From Vicia villosa (taxonomy: Eukaryota > Streptophyta > Magnoliopsida > Fabales > Fabaceae): a stretch of DNA of 64,000 nt. This document shows positions 47,031 through 59,232 of the stretch, piece after piece. The notes below the pieces were generated by a model. That model saw only the letters and a program-made list of their open reading frames with translations, searched no databases and was not told where the DNA came from. A program made the position numbers and the translations under genes. The DNA lies in the NCBI RefSeq assembly GCF_029867415.1, contig NW_026705776.1, positions 248,001 to 312,000 on the forward strand. The letters run 5' to 3'. Numbering within the stretch: the first letter of the stretch is position 1; the number at the start of each line of letters is the position of its first letter.

Positions 47031-48185
47031 AGTTAGAACAAGATTTGTTCTGATCAATATTCTTAGTTTTGATGATAACAATGTATATGAATTTTGTATA
47101 AGACAATGTGGTAATCTAATCCTATGCATTTTCCATTTCAGGAAATATATGAAGAGTATGCACAATTCAGCGCAAGAAGCACTGACTCAGAAGGTTCAGT
47201 ATGCAACATCAGAACATGCTCTCGCAAGACATCAGAAGATGGTAAAGCAGAATCAGAACATGGTCTATTGAAGCATCAGAAGAACTTGAGATCAGAAGCA
47301 GAAGCACTGAAGTTCTTATGGTATCACGCTAGAAGCACTTCAAAGTCAGAAGACAAGAAGATGCTCTGCACCAAGCTGTTTGACTCTGATTAATTCAAAC
47401 ATTGTCTCTACAAAGATTAGATCAAAAGCAAGTACAAGATGGCAGGCTATGCTGACTGAAGAAAGGAACGTTAGAAGCTATTAAAGGCAGAGTCAGTAAA
47501 AGCAGGAAAAGCAATGCTCGAGGTAGTTGAAAAAAGAGTGAAACATTAAATGCAATGCTGTACAGATCATGCAACGCATTAAATTCTCCCAACAGTCATC
47601 TTCTCAAAACGCCTATAAATAGTGAATTTCTAATCAGAATCAAGGTTATCGAATCACAAACAACTTTTCAATCTTGCTGAAACGCTGCTAAATCAAAAGC
47701 TATCAAACTTCATCTTCAACCTCACTTCATTACTTTTGTAATATCTTAGTGAGATTAAGCTTAGAACTTAAGAGAAATATCACAGTTGTGATTATAGCTT
47801 ATTAAGAAGCATTGTAACACTCTTGTAGGAAATTGTTTACATTCATTTGTAAAGGTACTAGAGAAGATCAAGTTGTGATCGGATTCTCTAGAAGTCTTAG
47901 AGGGTATCTAAGCATTGATTTCCTAGAGTGATCAAGTTGTGATCAGAATACTCTAGAAGACTTAGAGGGTATCTAAGTGGAAAAACATTGTAATCAAGAT
48001 TGATTAGTGGATTAAATCCTTAGGTGAGGTAAATCACTCCAAGGGGGTGGACTGGAGTAGTTTAGTTAACAACGAACCAGGATAAAAATATTGTGCAAAT
48101 TGTTTTTATCTTAAGAGTTTTAAAGCTACACTTATTCAACCCCCCCCCCCCCCCCCCCCCTTTCTAAGTGTTTTTCTATCCTTCA
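47031..48185 (+). repeat. 5' LTR of the SIRE-like element (1155 bp)
   Basis: It begins AGTTAGAACAAG where the 3' LTR begins TGTTAG, so the first T has changed to A. It ends CTATCCTTCA. It contains a run of 21 C at 48140-48160 that is only six in the 3' LTR. CCTATAAATAGTG at about 47611 is the likely TATA box region. Confidence 0.93.
47608..47622 (+). promoter_or_regulatory. probable TATA box of the SIRE 5' LTR
   Basis: CGCCTATAAATAGTG. The same sequence occurs in the 3' LTR at about 57577, and a variant (TATAAATATG) in the truncated copy at about 4160. Confidence 0.6.
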
Positions 48186-48187
48186 GT

Positions 48188-48200
48188 TGGTATCAGAGCC
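48188..48200 (+). promoter_or_regulatory. primer binding site of the SIRE-like element
   Basis: TGGTATCAGAGCC begins two bases after the LTR end. It is complementary to the 3' end of initiator tRNA-Met, the usual Copia primer. Confidence 0.93.
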
Positions 48201-48268
48201 TGGTTCTAAGGTGCAAGCACTTAACCGTGTTTAGAAAAGATTCAGGAAGAGAAAAACGCTAAGTCAAG

Positions 48269-50020
48269 ATGGTTCAAACTCCACCACCTACATCTACATC
48301 TGGCTCTGCTGAGCAACACAATGGAAATGGAAACAATGGCTACACTAGACCACTAGTATTCGATGGTGAAAACTTTGAATATTGGAAAGATAGACTCGAA
48401 AGTTACTTTGTTTGTTTAGATGGTGACTTATGGAATCTTCTGGTGGATGGTTACAAACATCCAGTGAAAGCTAGTGGTGTAAAGCTGTCAAGACAAGAAA
48501 TGAGTGATGATCAGAAGAAGCAATTCAAAAATCATCACAAGTGTAGGACTATTCTGCTGAATGCTATCTCTCATGCTGAATATGAGAAGATATCTAACAG
48601 GGAAACTGCCTATGATATACATGAATCATTGAAAATGACTCATGAAGTAAATGCCCAAGTCAAGGAGACCAAATCTCTTTCCTTGATCCAGAAATACGAA
48701 GCCTTCAAGATGGAGGATGATGAAAACATTGAAACAATATTCTCAAGATTTCAAACTCTAACTGCTGGATTAAGAGTTCTTGACAAGGGATACACAAAGG
48801 CTGATCACGTCAAGAAGATCATCAGAAGCTTGCCAAGAAGATGGGGTCCAATGGTGACTGCTTTCAAAATTGCCAAGAATTTGAATGAAGTCTCTCTTGA
48901 AGAATTGATCAGTGCTCTGAGGAGTCATGAAATTGAGCTAGATGCTAATGAACCTCAGAAGAAAGGTTAGTTTATTGCGTTAAAATCTAATTATAAAAAA
49001 TGTACTAACGCATTTCAGGCAGAAGAACAAGATTCTGAAGAATCAGAATCAGAAGAAGAAGAAGATGAACTATCCATGATTTCCATAAGGGTAAACCAAC
49101 TCTGGAAGAGCAAGCATAGGAAGTTCAAGAACTTCAAAAGTTCTAAGAAGCTTGAAAAATGAGAATCTTCTAGAAGCAGAAGATATGACAAGAAGAAGGT
49201 CACGTGCTTTGAGTGCAATGAGCCAGGTCACTACAAGAGTGAGTGTCCAAAGCTTCAGAAGGAGAAGCCCAAGAAGAAGTTTCATAAGAAAAAATGTCTT
49301 ATGGCAACTTGGGATGATTCAGATTCATCAGAATCAGAATCAGACTCTGAAGGCGAGCAGGCAAACATTGCGCTGATGGCTACTGTGGATGATGAAGCAG
49401 AATCTACATCAGAATCTAAATCTGACTCTGAAGAGGTATTTTCTGATCTAACTAGAGAAGAACTTGCTTCCAGTTTAGCTGAAATTCTTCAAATCATGGC
49501 TAAGCTTAGTATCAAGTACAAAAAGCTGAGAAAGCTCTTTGTATCTGAAACTAAGAAGCTTGAATTAGAAAATTCTGAACTTAAAGAAAAAGTTATAAAA
49601 CTATCCAAAGATGCTGAGTCATCTTCTGGTTCAGAAGAATCTATTCCAAGCTTGAACCATATTCTTAAAGAATATGACTTGAGTTTCAGGAAATTCTTAT
49701 CTAGAAGTATTGGCAGAAGTCATCTTGCTTCTATGATATATGCTGTTTCTGGAAACAAGAAAGTTGGCATTGGCTATGAGGGTGATACCCCATACAAACT
49801 TGAATCTGTAGATGATATGAAAATTACATACAAGCCATTGTATGATCAGTTCAAGTATGGCCACTCCCATTATATTAGGCTCACTTCACATGCCAAAATC
49901 TTTCATGTTGCACACACTAAGAAGCATGTGACACAACCTAGAAAATATCATGCTGCTAAACCTAAGGAATATCATGTTGTACCTCCTATTGTTCATCGTG
50001 CTAAACCCAAGTTCAATTAG
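48269..50020 (+). pseudogene. gag of the SIRE-like element, with in-frame stops
   Basis: The frame starts at ATG 48269. The capsid-like part has TRPLVFDGENFEYWKDRLESY, then IFSRFQTLTAGLRVL and HVKKIIRSLPRRW, typical of the Copia gag (UBN2-type) fold. A CX2CX4HX4C zinc knuckle (CFECNEPGHYKSEC) is at 49205-49246. A Ser/Asp/Glu-rich tail follows (SDSSESESDSE). In-frame stops occur at 48968-48970, about 49160 and 50018-50020. The last is followed by a change to the pol frame. The stops are mostly explainable as single transitions. Confidence 0.88.
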
Positions 50021-50087
50021 AACTTGAGGAAAACTAACAAGAAAGGACCCAAGAAGTTGTGGGTACCTAAGGAGAAGATAATTTCTG

Positions 50088-53000
50088 TTGCAGATATCCT
50101 TGGCAGCAAAGAAGAAAAAGCAAAGCATGTCATGGTACCTGGACTCTGGGTGCTCGCGACACATGACGGGAAGAAGGTCTATGTTCCAAGACCTGGTGCT
50201 TAAGTCCGCTGGAGATGTAAAGTTTGGAGGAGATCAGAAGGGCAAGATAATTGGCTCTGGAACCATAAGTACTGGTAACTCTCCTTCCATATCTAATGTA
50301 CTTCTTGTAGAAGGATTAACGCATAACTTATTGTCCATAAGTCAGTTAAGTGACAATGGTTATGACATAATCTTCAATCAAAAGTCTTGCAAGGCTGTAA
50401 GTCAGAAGGATGGCTCAATTCTATTTACAGGCAAGAGAAAGAACAACATTTACAATATTGATCTTCAAGATCTTAAGAATCAGAAGGTAACTTGTCTTAT
50501 GTCTGTTAGCGAAGAGCAATGGGTCTGGCACAGAAGATTAGGCCATGCTAGTTTGAGAAAGATTTCTCAGATTAACAAACTAAATCTGGTCAGAGGACTC
50601 CCAAATCTAAAATATAAATCAGATGCTCTTTGTAAAGCATGTCAGAAGAGAAAGTTCTCCAAACCCGCATTCAAGTATAAGAATGTCGTTTCTTCCTCTA
50701 GGCCGCTAGAACTTCTGCACATTGATCTGTTTGGCCCAGTCAAAACAGCTTCTGTCATAGGGAAGAAATATGGATTAGTCATCATAGATGATTATAGCCG
50801 CTGGACATGGGTAAAGTTCTTGAAACACAAGGATGAGTCTCATTCAGTGTTCTTTGACTTCTGCACTCAGATTCAATCTGAGAAAGAGTGTAAAATCATA
50901 AAGGTCAGAAGTGATCATGGTGGCGAATTTGAGAACAGATTCTTTGAGATTTATTTCAAAGAAAATGGTATTGCCCATGATTTCTCTTGCCCTAGAACTC
51001 CACAGCAAAATGGAGTTGTAGAGCGAAAGAATAGGACTCTACAAGAAATGGCCAGAACCATGATCAACGAAACCAATATGGCTAAGCATTTCTAGGCAGA
51101 AGCAATAAATACTGCATGTTATATTCAGAATAGAATCTCTATAAGACCTATTCTTAATAAGACTCCTTATGAATTGTGGAAGAACAGAAAACCCAACATT
51201 TCATATTTTCATCCTTTTGGATGTACTTGTTATATTCTGAATACTAAGGATCATCTGAGTAAGTTTGATTCTAAGGCACATAAGTGTTTCCTTCTTGGAT
51301 ATTCTGAACGCTCAAAAGGCTACAGAGTATACAATACTGAAACATTGATTGTTGAAGAATCAATTAACATCAGATTTGATGATAAGCTTGGTCTTGAAAA
51401 GCCAAAGCAGTTTGAGAATTTTGCAGATATTGAAGTCTGTGACTCAGAAGCTGGAGAACCCAGAAGCAAAGGATCAGAAGATCAAGTTGCTGCTTCTTTA
51501 GAGAATCTCAGAATTTCTGAAGAACCAACTATCAGAAGATCTTCTAGACTCAACTCTGCTCACTCAGAAGATGTTATCATTGGGAAGAAAGAAGATCCTA
51601 TCAGAACAAGGGCATTCCTTAAGAACAATGCAGAATGTCAATTTGGTCTAGTATCTCTTATTGAGCCAACTTCTGTTGATCAAGCTCTGGAGGATGCTGA
51701 CTGGATAATTGCCATGCAAGAAGAACTCAATCAGTTTACAAGGAATGACGTATGGGATCTTGTTCCAAGATCAAAAGGATTCAACATCATTGGAACTAAG
51801 TGGGTCTTCAGAAACAAGCTAAGCGTAAAAGGAGAAGTTGTAAGAAACAAAGCCAGACTGGTTGCTCAGAGCTATAGCCAGGAAGAAGGCATAGACTATA
51901 CAGAAACCTTTGCACCAGTGGACAGGTTAGAATCTATTCGCTTATTAATTTCATTTGCCACTCAGAACAACATCACTCTGTATCTGATGGATGTTAAGAG
52001 TGCCTTCTTAAATGGTTATACAGATGAGGAAGTCTATGTTCACCAACCTCCTGGTTTTGAAGACTCTAAGTCTCCAGAACATGTTTTCAAATTAAAGAAA
52101 TCATTGTATGGATTGAAGCAGGCTCCTAGAGCTTGGTATGAAAGATTAAGTTCTTTCCTTCTGAACAATGGTTTCACTAGAGGACAAGTGGGTACTACTC
52201 TCTTCTGTAAAACCTTTAAGAAAGATATTTTAATTTGTCAAATTTATGTTGATGATATTATCTTTGGAACATCTAATGCTACACTTGGAAAGGAGTTTGC
52301 TAAGTCTATGCAGGCTGAGTTCGAGATGAGCATGATGGGAGAACTCAAGTACTTTCTTGGGATTTAAATCAATCAAACTTCTGATGGAACATATGTTCAT
52401 CAAACAAAGTAAGTGAAAGAACTTCTTAAGAAGTTTAATCTTTCTGAAAGCAAAGAAGCCAAAACTCCTATGCATCCAACGTGTGTCCTAGGTAAGGATG
52501 AGGTAAGTAAGAAGGTGGATCAGAAGTTGTACAGAGGTATGATTGGATCTCTTCTATATCTCACTACTTCTAGACCTGATATTTTATTCAGTGTTTATCT
52601 GTGTGCAAGATTCCAATCAGATCCTAGAGAATCTCACTTAACAGCTGTTAAGAGAATTCTGAGGTATCTGAAAGGTACTACTAATGTTGGTTTAGTCTAC
52701 AGAAGATCTAAAGAGTACAACTTAGTAGGATATTGTGATGCTGATTACGCTGGAGATAGAATTGAAAGAAAAAGTACTTCTGGAAGTTGTCAATTTCTTG
52801 GAAGTCATCTGATCTCCTGGTACAATAAGAAGCAAACTACCATTGCCCTCTCTACTACAAAAGCAGAATATGTTGCTGCGACTGGGTGTAGTACACAGAT
52901 GCTCTGGATGAAGAGTCAGCTAGAAGATTATCAAATATATGAGAGTAACATTCCTATCTTCTGTGATAATACTTCTGCTATATGTTTATCAAAGAATCCA

Positions 53001-53192
53001 ATCTTACATTCCAAAGCTAAACATATTGAGATCAAACATCATTTCATTAGGGACTATGTTCAGAAGGGAGTTCTATATTTGAACTTTGTTGATACAGACC
53101 ATCTATGGGCTGATATCTTTACAAAACCCCTTGCTGAAGATAGGTTTAAGTTCATTCTGAAGAATATCAGTATGGATTTATGCCCAGAATGA
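50088..53192 (+). pseudogene. pol of the SIRE-like element (PR-INT-RT-RNase H), broken
   Basis: Pol lies one frame forward of gag. Protease: WYLDSGCSRHMTG at about 50133. Integrase: zinc-binding HRRLGHASL with CKACQ, then the core with HIDLFGP, VIIDDYSRWTWV, RSDHGGEFEN and PQQNGVVERKNRT; GKEF-type tail YELWKNRKPNISYFHPFG. Reverse transcriptase: TKWVFRNKL, YTETFAPV, LMDVKSAFLNG, KSLYGLKQAPRAWY and YVDD at 52245-52256. RNase H: GYCDADYAGD, STTKAEYVA and HIEIKHHFIRD, ending at the TGA at 53190. In-frame stops are at 51093-51095, 52365-52367 and about 52410. Catalytic motifs remain, but the polyprotein cannot be read through. Confidence 0.93.
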
Positions 53193-53718
53193 GAAGATGA
53201 GAAGTTCTGATGTATGGATTAGTTATGAAATGAGTTTGTTTTATCTTCTTATAAGAAGTTCTGATGTTAATCAATTGGAAGTTTTGATTCTGTTATTTCT
53301 AACGTTTCATTATCTAAGTTGATTCAGAAATTCTTTTAAAGCAAAACAGCTGTCACCAACTTTCCAGATGTTGAACACGTGTTCACTATATTTGGACAAG
53401 CATGCGTACAGTTGAGGAGACGTCGCCCTAGCTAATTGTGCAAATCATTTCAAATATTACGTTATCTCTCCTAACGTCATTTCTCATTAAATGCAGTTAA
53501 TTCTATGTTTTCTGTAATCATATTCATTTAAACGCATATTGCATTTCATTTCACATCCGTCTCTATATAAACTCATCCTCATAACAATTCATCTCTTTAC
53601 ATTCTCTTTCTTCATTCATTGTCTCTTTCGTTCATCTCTCCTTCTCATTGTTGCATAAACCCTAGTTTCTAAACCGAGTCTCATAATTCATGCTTTCATC
53701 CTCAAGTCTCAATAAAAA
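53193..53718 (+). other. spacer between pol and env-like ORF
   Basis: Non-coding. It contains a TCTATATAAACTC word at about 53563 and a CT-rich leader just before the ATG at 53719, which could serve a separate transcript for the env-like ORF. This is an inference. Confidence 0.45.
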
Positions 53719-56010
53719 ATGTCTTCTGCTCATCTTGTTCAACGCAAATATGTATATCATCCTTTGGAGACTTGTTCTATTCCTAATGAGGAACTGGAAG
53801 TTCTTTGGGAAACTATGGTGGATTTCGACAATCTGTTGGAACATGGTTTCATAACAAAGGAAGCAATGTTGGTTCAAGGTTGGTCAAGTTACTTTGAAAG
53901 ATTGGTTGGACCAGTTTATCCTCTCTTGGTGATGGATTTCTGGGCTCATGCTACAGTTACTCCAACTGCTATCATCTCCTTCGTATTAGGACATGAAGTT
54001 GTTGTAACTGAGAAGATGATAAGGAAGCTTTATAATCTTGATGATTCTGAAGGAATCACATGTGCTCTCCCTGGTAGAGTTGATTGGGATAAGGTTGATA
54101 AAGAATTATCTACTTCTTCTGGAATTGCATCTCATAAAACTACTTCGTTGAAGCCTTCCTACAGAGTTTGGGCTGAGATTATTTTGGGATCCCTGTATCA
54201 TAGAAAGCGATCTCTTGCCTCTACATATGTATATCAGGATCAGAAGTATGTACTTTTCTGCATTGGAAATGGTACTAAGGTAAATCTCTCAAACATTCTC
54301 TTTCAACATTTGAAGACAAATATTGAAGAATCAAGAGATGAAGAACGTAAGAAGTATCCAGATTTCAAGAAGAACACCATTCCTCTTACCAGAATGATTT
54401 CAGACATTCTGATAGAAAGTGACTTGTTGGATCTTCTGAGAGCTGTTGGGACGCCCAAGTTCTTCACTGTCATTCAAGGACATGTTCTGAATGCCCTTGA
54501 TCTACAAAGGATGCTTCAGATTGAGAAGGTAACTTCTACTCCAAGAATATTTCCAGATATTCTGACTAGAAGAATCCTTGTTGAGAGTTTTTATCACTTG
54601 TTCAAAGAAGAGCTTGACAAGTATGTTAAGCACTATTTGAAGTCTTGTGTCAAAGCTCAATCTTCTGTTGATCCTGCTTGGATAAGAGGAAGAATTCTTC
54701 CATCTCTAGCTGAGTTGAAGAAGAAAGAACAGAAGAAGAAAGAAAAGAGACTGAAGAGAAAGGCCTCAGAAGCAGAATCCAAGCTAGCTAAGAAGTAGAA
54801 GCCCTCCTATGATCCTCTCATAGTACAATCCAAAGAATGCCGTGAGAAGCGCATCACGGAATCTTTTCGTGCACTTAATGCTGCTTGTTCCTCTCAGAAA
54901 AAGCCTCCTCCTTCTGAACCCCAAAATTCCCTCACCATTCCAAACAGTTTCCAACCACCTCCTTCTACCCATATTCTGAACCCTGAACCACTAAATGCCA
55001 TTCCCCCAACACCTTCAGAATTTTCATCTTCATCCTCCTTCACCACAGATTCTACACCTTCTCTAACCCACTCTTTACCTTCCAGAAAATCCAAACCCTA
55101 CTGCCTTTTGTACCCTGATTATATATTTACCTTTAACCCTCCTGAACCCTCTCTTGATATCTGCTTTGACCTTTTCAAGATTATGTTCAGAACAAGGATG
55201 GAAACCTTGAGAGCTGCACATGACTCCAAGTTGGACTATGAAACTATTCGAGGCTTGTGGAGCATCTTCAGGAAGGATTTTCAGAATGATGTTATGCACA
55301 TCCAGAAGAGATGTGTTGCTGAGGCATCTAGGTCTTCTGGTTACTACTTGGATCTTGATGATGGTAAGTACTATCATCCAATCAGAAATTGGAGATCTCT
55401 CGAGGAGAAGAAGTTTGTAGATGAGTTGGAAAATGAACCTTGTCTCACAATGGTTGTATGGAAGCCCCCATATTCTGTTCTGACTGGAGACTTTCAGTGG
55501 CTATTCAACTGGCTTAGGGAGATTCCTTCTGAGAAGGCACCTAACATGGTTATTCCTAAGGTTGAATATCCATCAGAAGTTGCTGCTCCCACTCCTCCAA
55601 AGAATCTGGCTGCTATTCTTCAGGCTCTTGAGAATGGAGATTCTGATCTTCCTGCACCAGAATATGCTGAAGATGCTTCTATGTCAGAAGCTAATGCTGA
55701 GAAGCAAAGTGCTGAGAATCATCCTACTGGGAAACTTCCTATTGAGGAAAATCAAGGTGATATTCTCATGATAGATGCTACTATTGAGCATGTTGTTCCT
55801 CTGAACGATAGCTGTGAAGCTTCTTCTGCTGGACCTTCTGTTCTGGTGAACGCTGTGAAGGCTCTTCAACATAATCAAGCTGATATTGCTTCTCGTCTGG
55901 ATAAGCATGAGGAAACGCATGAGGAATTCAGAACCTTCATGAAGAATCAGACTAAAAGCACTTCTGAGATTCACGACCTTCTGGCCAAGATAGTTTCTAA
56001 GCTAAGCTAG
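53719..56010 (+). pseudogene. env-like ORF of the SIRE-like element, one stop
   Basis: One frame of about 763 codons from ATG 53719 to TAG 56008-56010, interrupted only by TAG at 54796-54798. The N-terminal globular-looking part (about 1-330) has LVQRKYVYHPLETC, VLWETMVDF, WAEIILGSLYHRKRS and QKYVLFCIGNGTKV. A Lys/Glu-rich coiled stretch follows (KKKEQKKKEKRLKRK), then a Pro/Ser-rich linker. The C-terminal part has KKFVDELEN, MVVWKPPYSVL and LAAILQALENGDSDLP. It parallels the truncated copy at 3-2504. No signal peptide or clear transmembrane helix is seen, so the env label rests only on position. It may instead act as an accessory nucleic-acid or capsid partner. Confidence 0.8.
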
Positions 56011-56979
56011 TCGTAGTCCTTTGGTCTTAGTTGTCTCTTGTTTCTTGCATCTGTTTCTTGCATCTCCTTCTGTAACTTCTGATATTTTGTGGAATCAATG
56101 AAATATTATCTTCTTCTCTCATTTTGTTTGTTTTTCATCTGAATCTTTTGATTGCTTTTTGATGTTATGACAAAAAGGGGGAGAAAACGTGATAATTGAT
56201 TTGATTTATTATATCAGTTGCTGGGAGTAAGTCTCAACATTCCTAACAATATTTGCAAGTTCTATGTCTTTGAGATTTTTTGCAGGATCGAAGACATTCT
56301 GAAAAAGCTCAACATAAGAAGCAAATACATGGGGAAATGCAATTCTATAAAGAAGCATGGAATTTGAAGCAAGCTTAGTGTTGTGAAGCTTCAAGATCAG
56401 AAGCAAGAAGGAAAAATGTTCTGATATTCTCGTGGCAGAATATGCTCTATCACATTCTTATCCCTTATATGTTCTGATACATATTTCTTTTAAGAACTTA
56501 CCAGAGTTGTTGCTCTGATACATGTTCCTTCTTAAAAGAATGTTCTGATTCATTCATGCTCTGACTTTTGTCGTCTAGTTTGTTCTGAAACATTTCAGGA
56601 TGTAAAGATGCTCTAATGATGCTCTGGTACATTAAAGAATGTTCTGATACAATCAAGCATGCAATGACTCAAGAAGAAATTCAAAGCTCTGAAGCTGTCC
56701 TATGGAAGCAAGAAGCAGAAGCTCTGAATGTTCTGAAGTTCTAGGCAAATGTGAACGTCTCGACTGAAATGGAAAATACTCAGGGAAGTCTTTTATTTAT
56801 AAATTCTTCCAGTATTTATTTCAGGCGGAGATTGTTAATCTCAGGGGGAGATTGTAAATCTCAGGGGGAGACATATTCACACTATGTTTATATGCTTATG
56901 CTATAACTGTGTAATTGTCTTTGGTCATCTTATATTCTGATTGCAAATTCGTATCAATTATATATGTTTTTGTCTTTAT
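56011..56979 (+). other. 3' UTR of the SIRE-like element
   Basis: Non-coding sequence with a purine tract CAAAAAGGGGGAGAAAA at about 56170, GTTCTGATACAT repeats (56415-56650), one copy of the AAGAAATTCAA-CTGAAGCTGTCC unit (about 56677), and TCAGGxGGAGAT repeats from 56820. Confidence 0.7.
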
Positions 56980-56994
56980 CAAAAAGGGGGAGAT
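56980..56994 (+). promoter_or_regulatory. polypurine tract of the SIRE-like element
   Basis: AAAAAGGGGGAGAT ends where the 3' LTR begins. Confidence 0.85.
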
Positions 56995-58138
56995 TGTTAG
57001 AACAAGATTTGTTCTGATCAATATTCTTAGTTTTGATGATAACAATGTATATGAATTTTGTATAAGACAATGTGGTACTCTAATCCTATGCATTTTCCAT
57101 TTCAGGAAATATATAAAGAGTATGCACAATTCAGCGCAAGAAGCACTGACTCAGAAGGTTCAGTATGCAACATCAGAACATGCTCTCGCAAGACATCAGA
57201 AGATGGTCAAGCAGAATCAGAACATGGTCTATTGAAGCATCTGAAGAACTTGAGATCAGAAGCAGAAGCACTGAAGTTCTTATGGTATCATGCTAGAAGC
57301 ACTTCAAAGTTAGAAGACAAGAAGATGCTCTGCACCAAGCTGTTTGACTCTGATTAATTCAAACGTTGTATCTACAAAGATCAGATCAGAAGCAAGTACA
57401 AGATGGCAGGCTACGCTGACTGACAAAAGGAACGTTAGAAGCTATTAAAGGCAAAGTTAGTAAAAGCAGGAAAAGCAAGGCTCGAGGTAGTTGACAAAAG
57501 AGTGAAACATTAAATGCAATGTTGTACGGATCACGCAACGCATTAAATGCTCCCAATGGTCATCTTCTCAAAACGCCTATAAATAGTGAAGTTCTGATCA
57601 GAAGCAAGGTTACCGAATCACAAACAACTTTTCAATCTTGCTGAAACGCAGCTGAATCAAAAACTATCAAACTTCATCTTCAACCTCACTTCATTACTTT
57701 TGTAATATCTTAGTGAAATTAAGCTTAGAACTTAAGAGAAATATCACAATTGTGATTATAGCTTATTAAGAAGCATTGTAACACTTTTGTAAGAATTTGT
57801 TTACATTCATTTGTAAAGGTACTAGAGAAGATCCAGTTGTGATCGGATTCTCTAGAAGTCTTAGAGGGTATCTAAGCATTGATTTCCTAGAGTGATCAAG
57901 TTGTGATCAGAATAGTCTAGAAGACTTAGAGGGTATCTAAGTGGAAAACCATTGTAATCAAGATTAATTAGTGGATTAAATCCTCAGGTGAGGTAAATCA
58001 CTCCAAGGGGGTGGACTGGAGTAGTTTAGTTAACAACGAACCAGGATAAAAATCATTGTGCAAATTGTTTTTATCTTAAGAGTTTTAAAGCTACACTTAT
58101 TCAAACACCCCCCTTTCTAAGTGTTTTTCTATCCTTCA
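56995..58138 (+). repeat. 3' LTR of the SIRE-like element (1144 bp)
   Basis: TGTTAGAACAAG to CTATCCTTCA, followed by the TSD ATATG. Confidence 0.94.
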
Positions 58139-59232
58139 ATATGGGCTTCAAGAAATGAGTCTTTGCATTTGAAATGATTTTGGTTCATAACTTCATCTTC
58201 ATTCTTGAATTCAAGTGTTCATGGTGCCTTCTTCACAAAATTATATCTCATGGATGGAGCCATGGATTTTCATGATACTTATCTCTTTAGAAAGCCCTTG
58301 CTACATACTTCAATTTACTTGTTGAAAGTTTCTTCAAAATCTTTTTGGATCATTGAGAAAAATGGCCATAAAGTTAAGAAAAAATCCAAGTAAAACACCT
58401 GAAAATTTCTCTAAGTCTTTTGATAATTATCTTCTTAATTCCATATCTCTCAAAATAATCATTTTTTGCAAAAAGTTCCAATGTGATGAGTTGTTTAGTT
58501 TGCCAAGATCTACAACTTCCATGTTGGGAGATTTTTTAGTGTGTAAGCAAAATTTTGAGATCCATGAATTAGGTCAAAATACACTTAAAAACCCTAATTT
58601 GACTTTTTGTTGACATTTTGATTCTTGATGAATTATTTGAATTTTCTTTGATCAAATGTCTTTAATATCCATATGATGTTGATTTGGATCCCTAAAAGTC
58701 CATAGTTGACTATTTTTCTCAAAAGTCAAAGGTTGACTTGCACGGTTGACTTTTTCCAAATGAACTGCAGTTTTGTGATTTCCAAATGAATCAAGCTCTC
58801 CTTTTCAAATGAATGATATGGATGGACTATAATGTTGATTTTTATGCCCTTGAATCATATTTTGAGTCTTGGAACTATCTCCTGATTAAAAGTCAACTCT
58901 CTAGTGAAATTAGGTCAAAACCCTAATTTGAGCTTCTAATGATCTTGAAGGTGATTGATCTTGCATTGACCCATACTTGGACCTTGGTATTGATTAGATA
59001 GTCCCTTGAATAATAGAAGAATGTTGAATTTCTTTGTGGGTCTCAAAACCCTAGTTTGCTCAATTTCTTCTTGATCAGTCTCCTGTCTTGGGACACAAGC
59101 AACAAACAATAATTTTTTTTGTATTTTTGGTTAGCAAATGATAAATGCATGATGATTATAATGACAATGATGATCCTAATATTTAAGATATGGTGGGATC
59201 TCAGTGGTCAAAAATTGGGGTGCAACAGGTAC

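Larger units (their letters stand above)
47031..58138 (+). mobile_element. Complete SIRE-like Ty1/Copia retrotransposon (11.1 kb), inactivated
   Basis: Two LTRs (47031-48185 and 56995-58138), PBS, gag, protease, integrase, reverse transcriptase, RNase H, env-like ORF, polypurine tracts, and the perfect TSD ATATG (47026-47030 and 58139-58143). The domain order PR-INT-RT-RH identifies Ty1/Copia, and the long ORF after pol identifies the SIRE/Maximus type. Several stops and one frame change break the coding frames. The two LTRs differ at 30 or more sites, so it is clearly older than the Gypsy array. Confidence 0.95.
43766..59227 (-). repeat. Ogre-like solo LTR (4.35 kb when the nested SIRE is removed)
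   Basis: The plus strand starts TGTAGCGGTG and ends TTGGGGTGCAACA. The TSD GGTAC is perfect: 43761-43765 and 59228-59232. Read on the minus strand it begins TGTTGCACCCC, the Ogre-type LTR start. Subtracting the SIRE and one TSD copy (47031-58143) leaves 4349 bp, in the size range of large legume Ogre LTRs. No PBS, PPT or internal region adjoins it, so it is a solo LTR. 44000-44640 contains repeated AAGCTTTAAAATACTTAAC phrases. 58139-59227 is its right-hand part and holds no gene. Confidence 0.85.
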
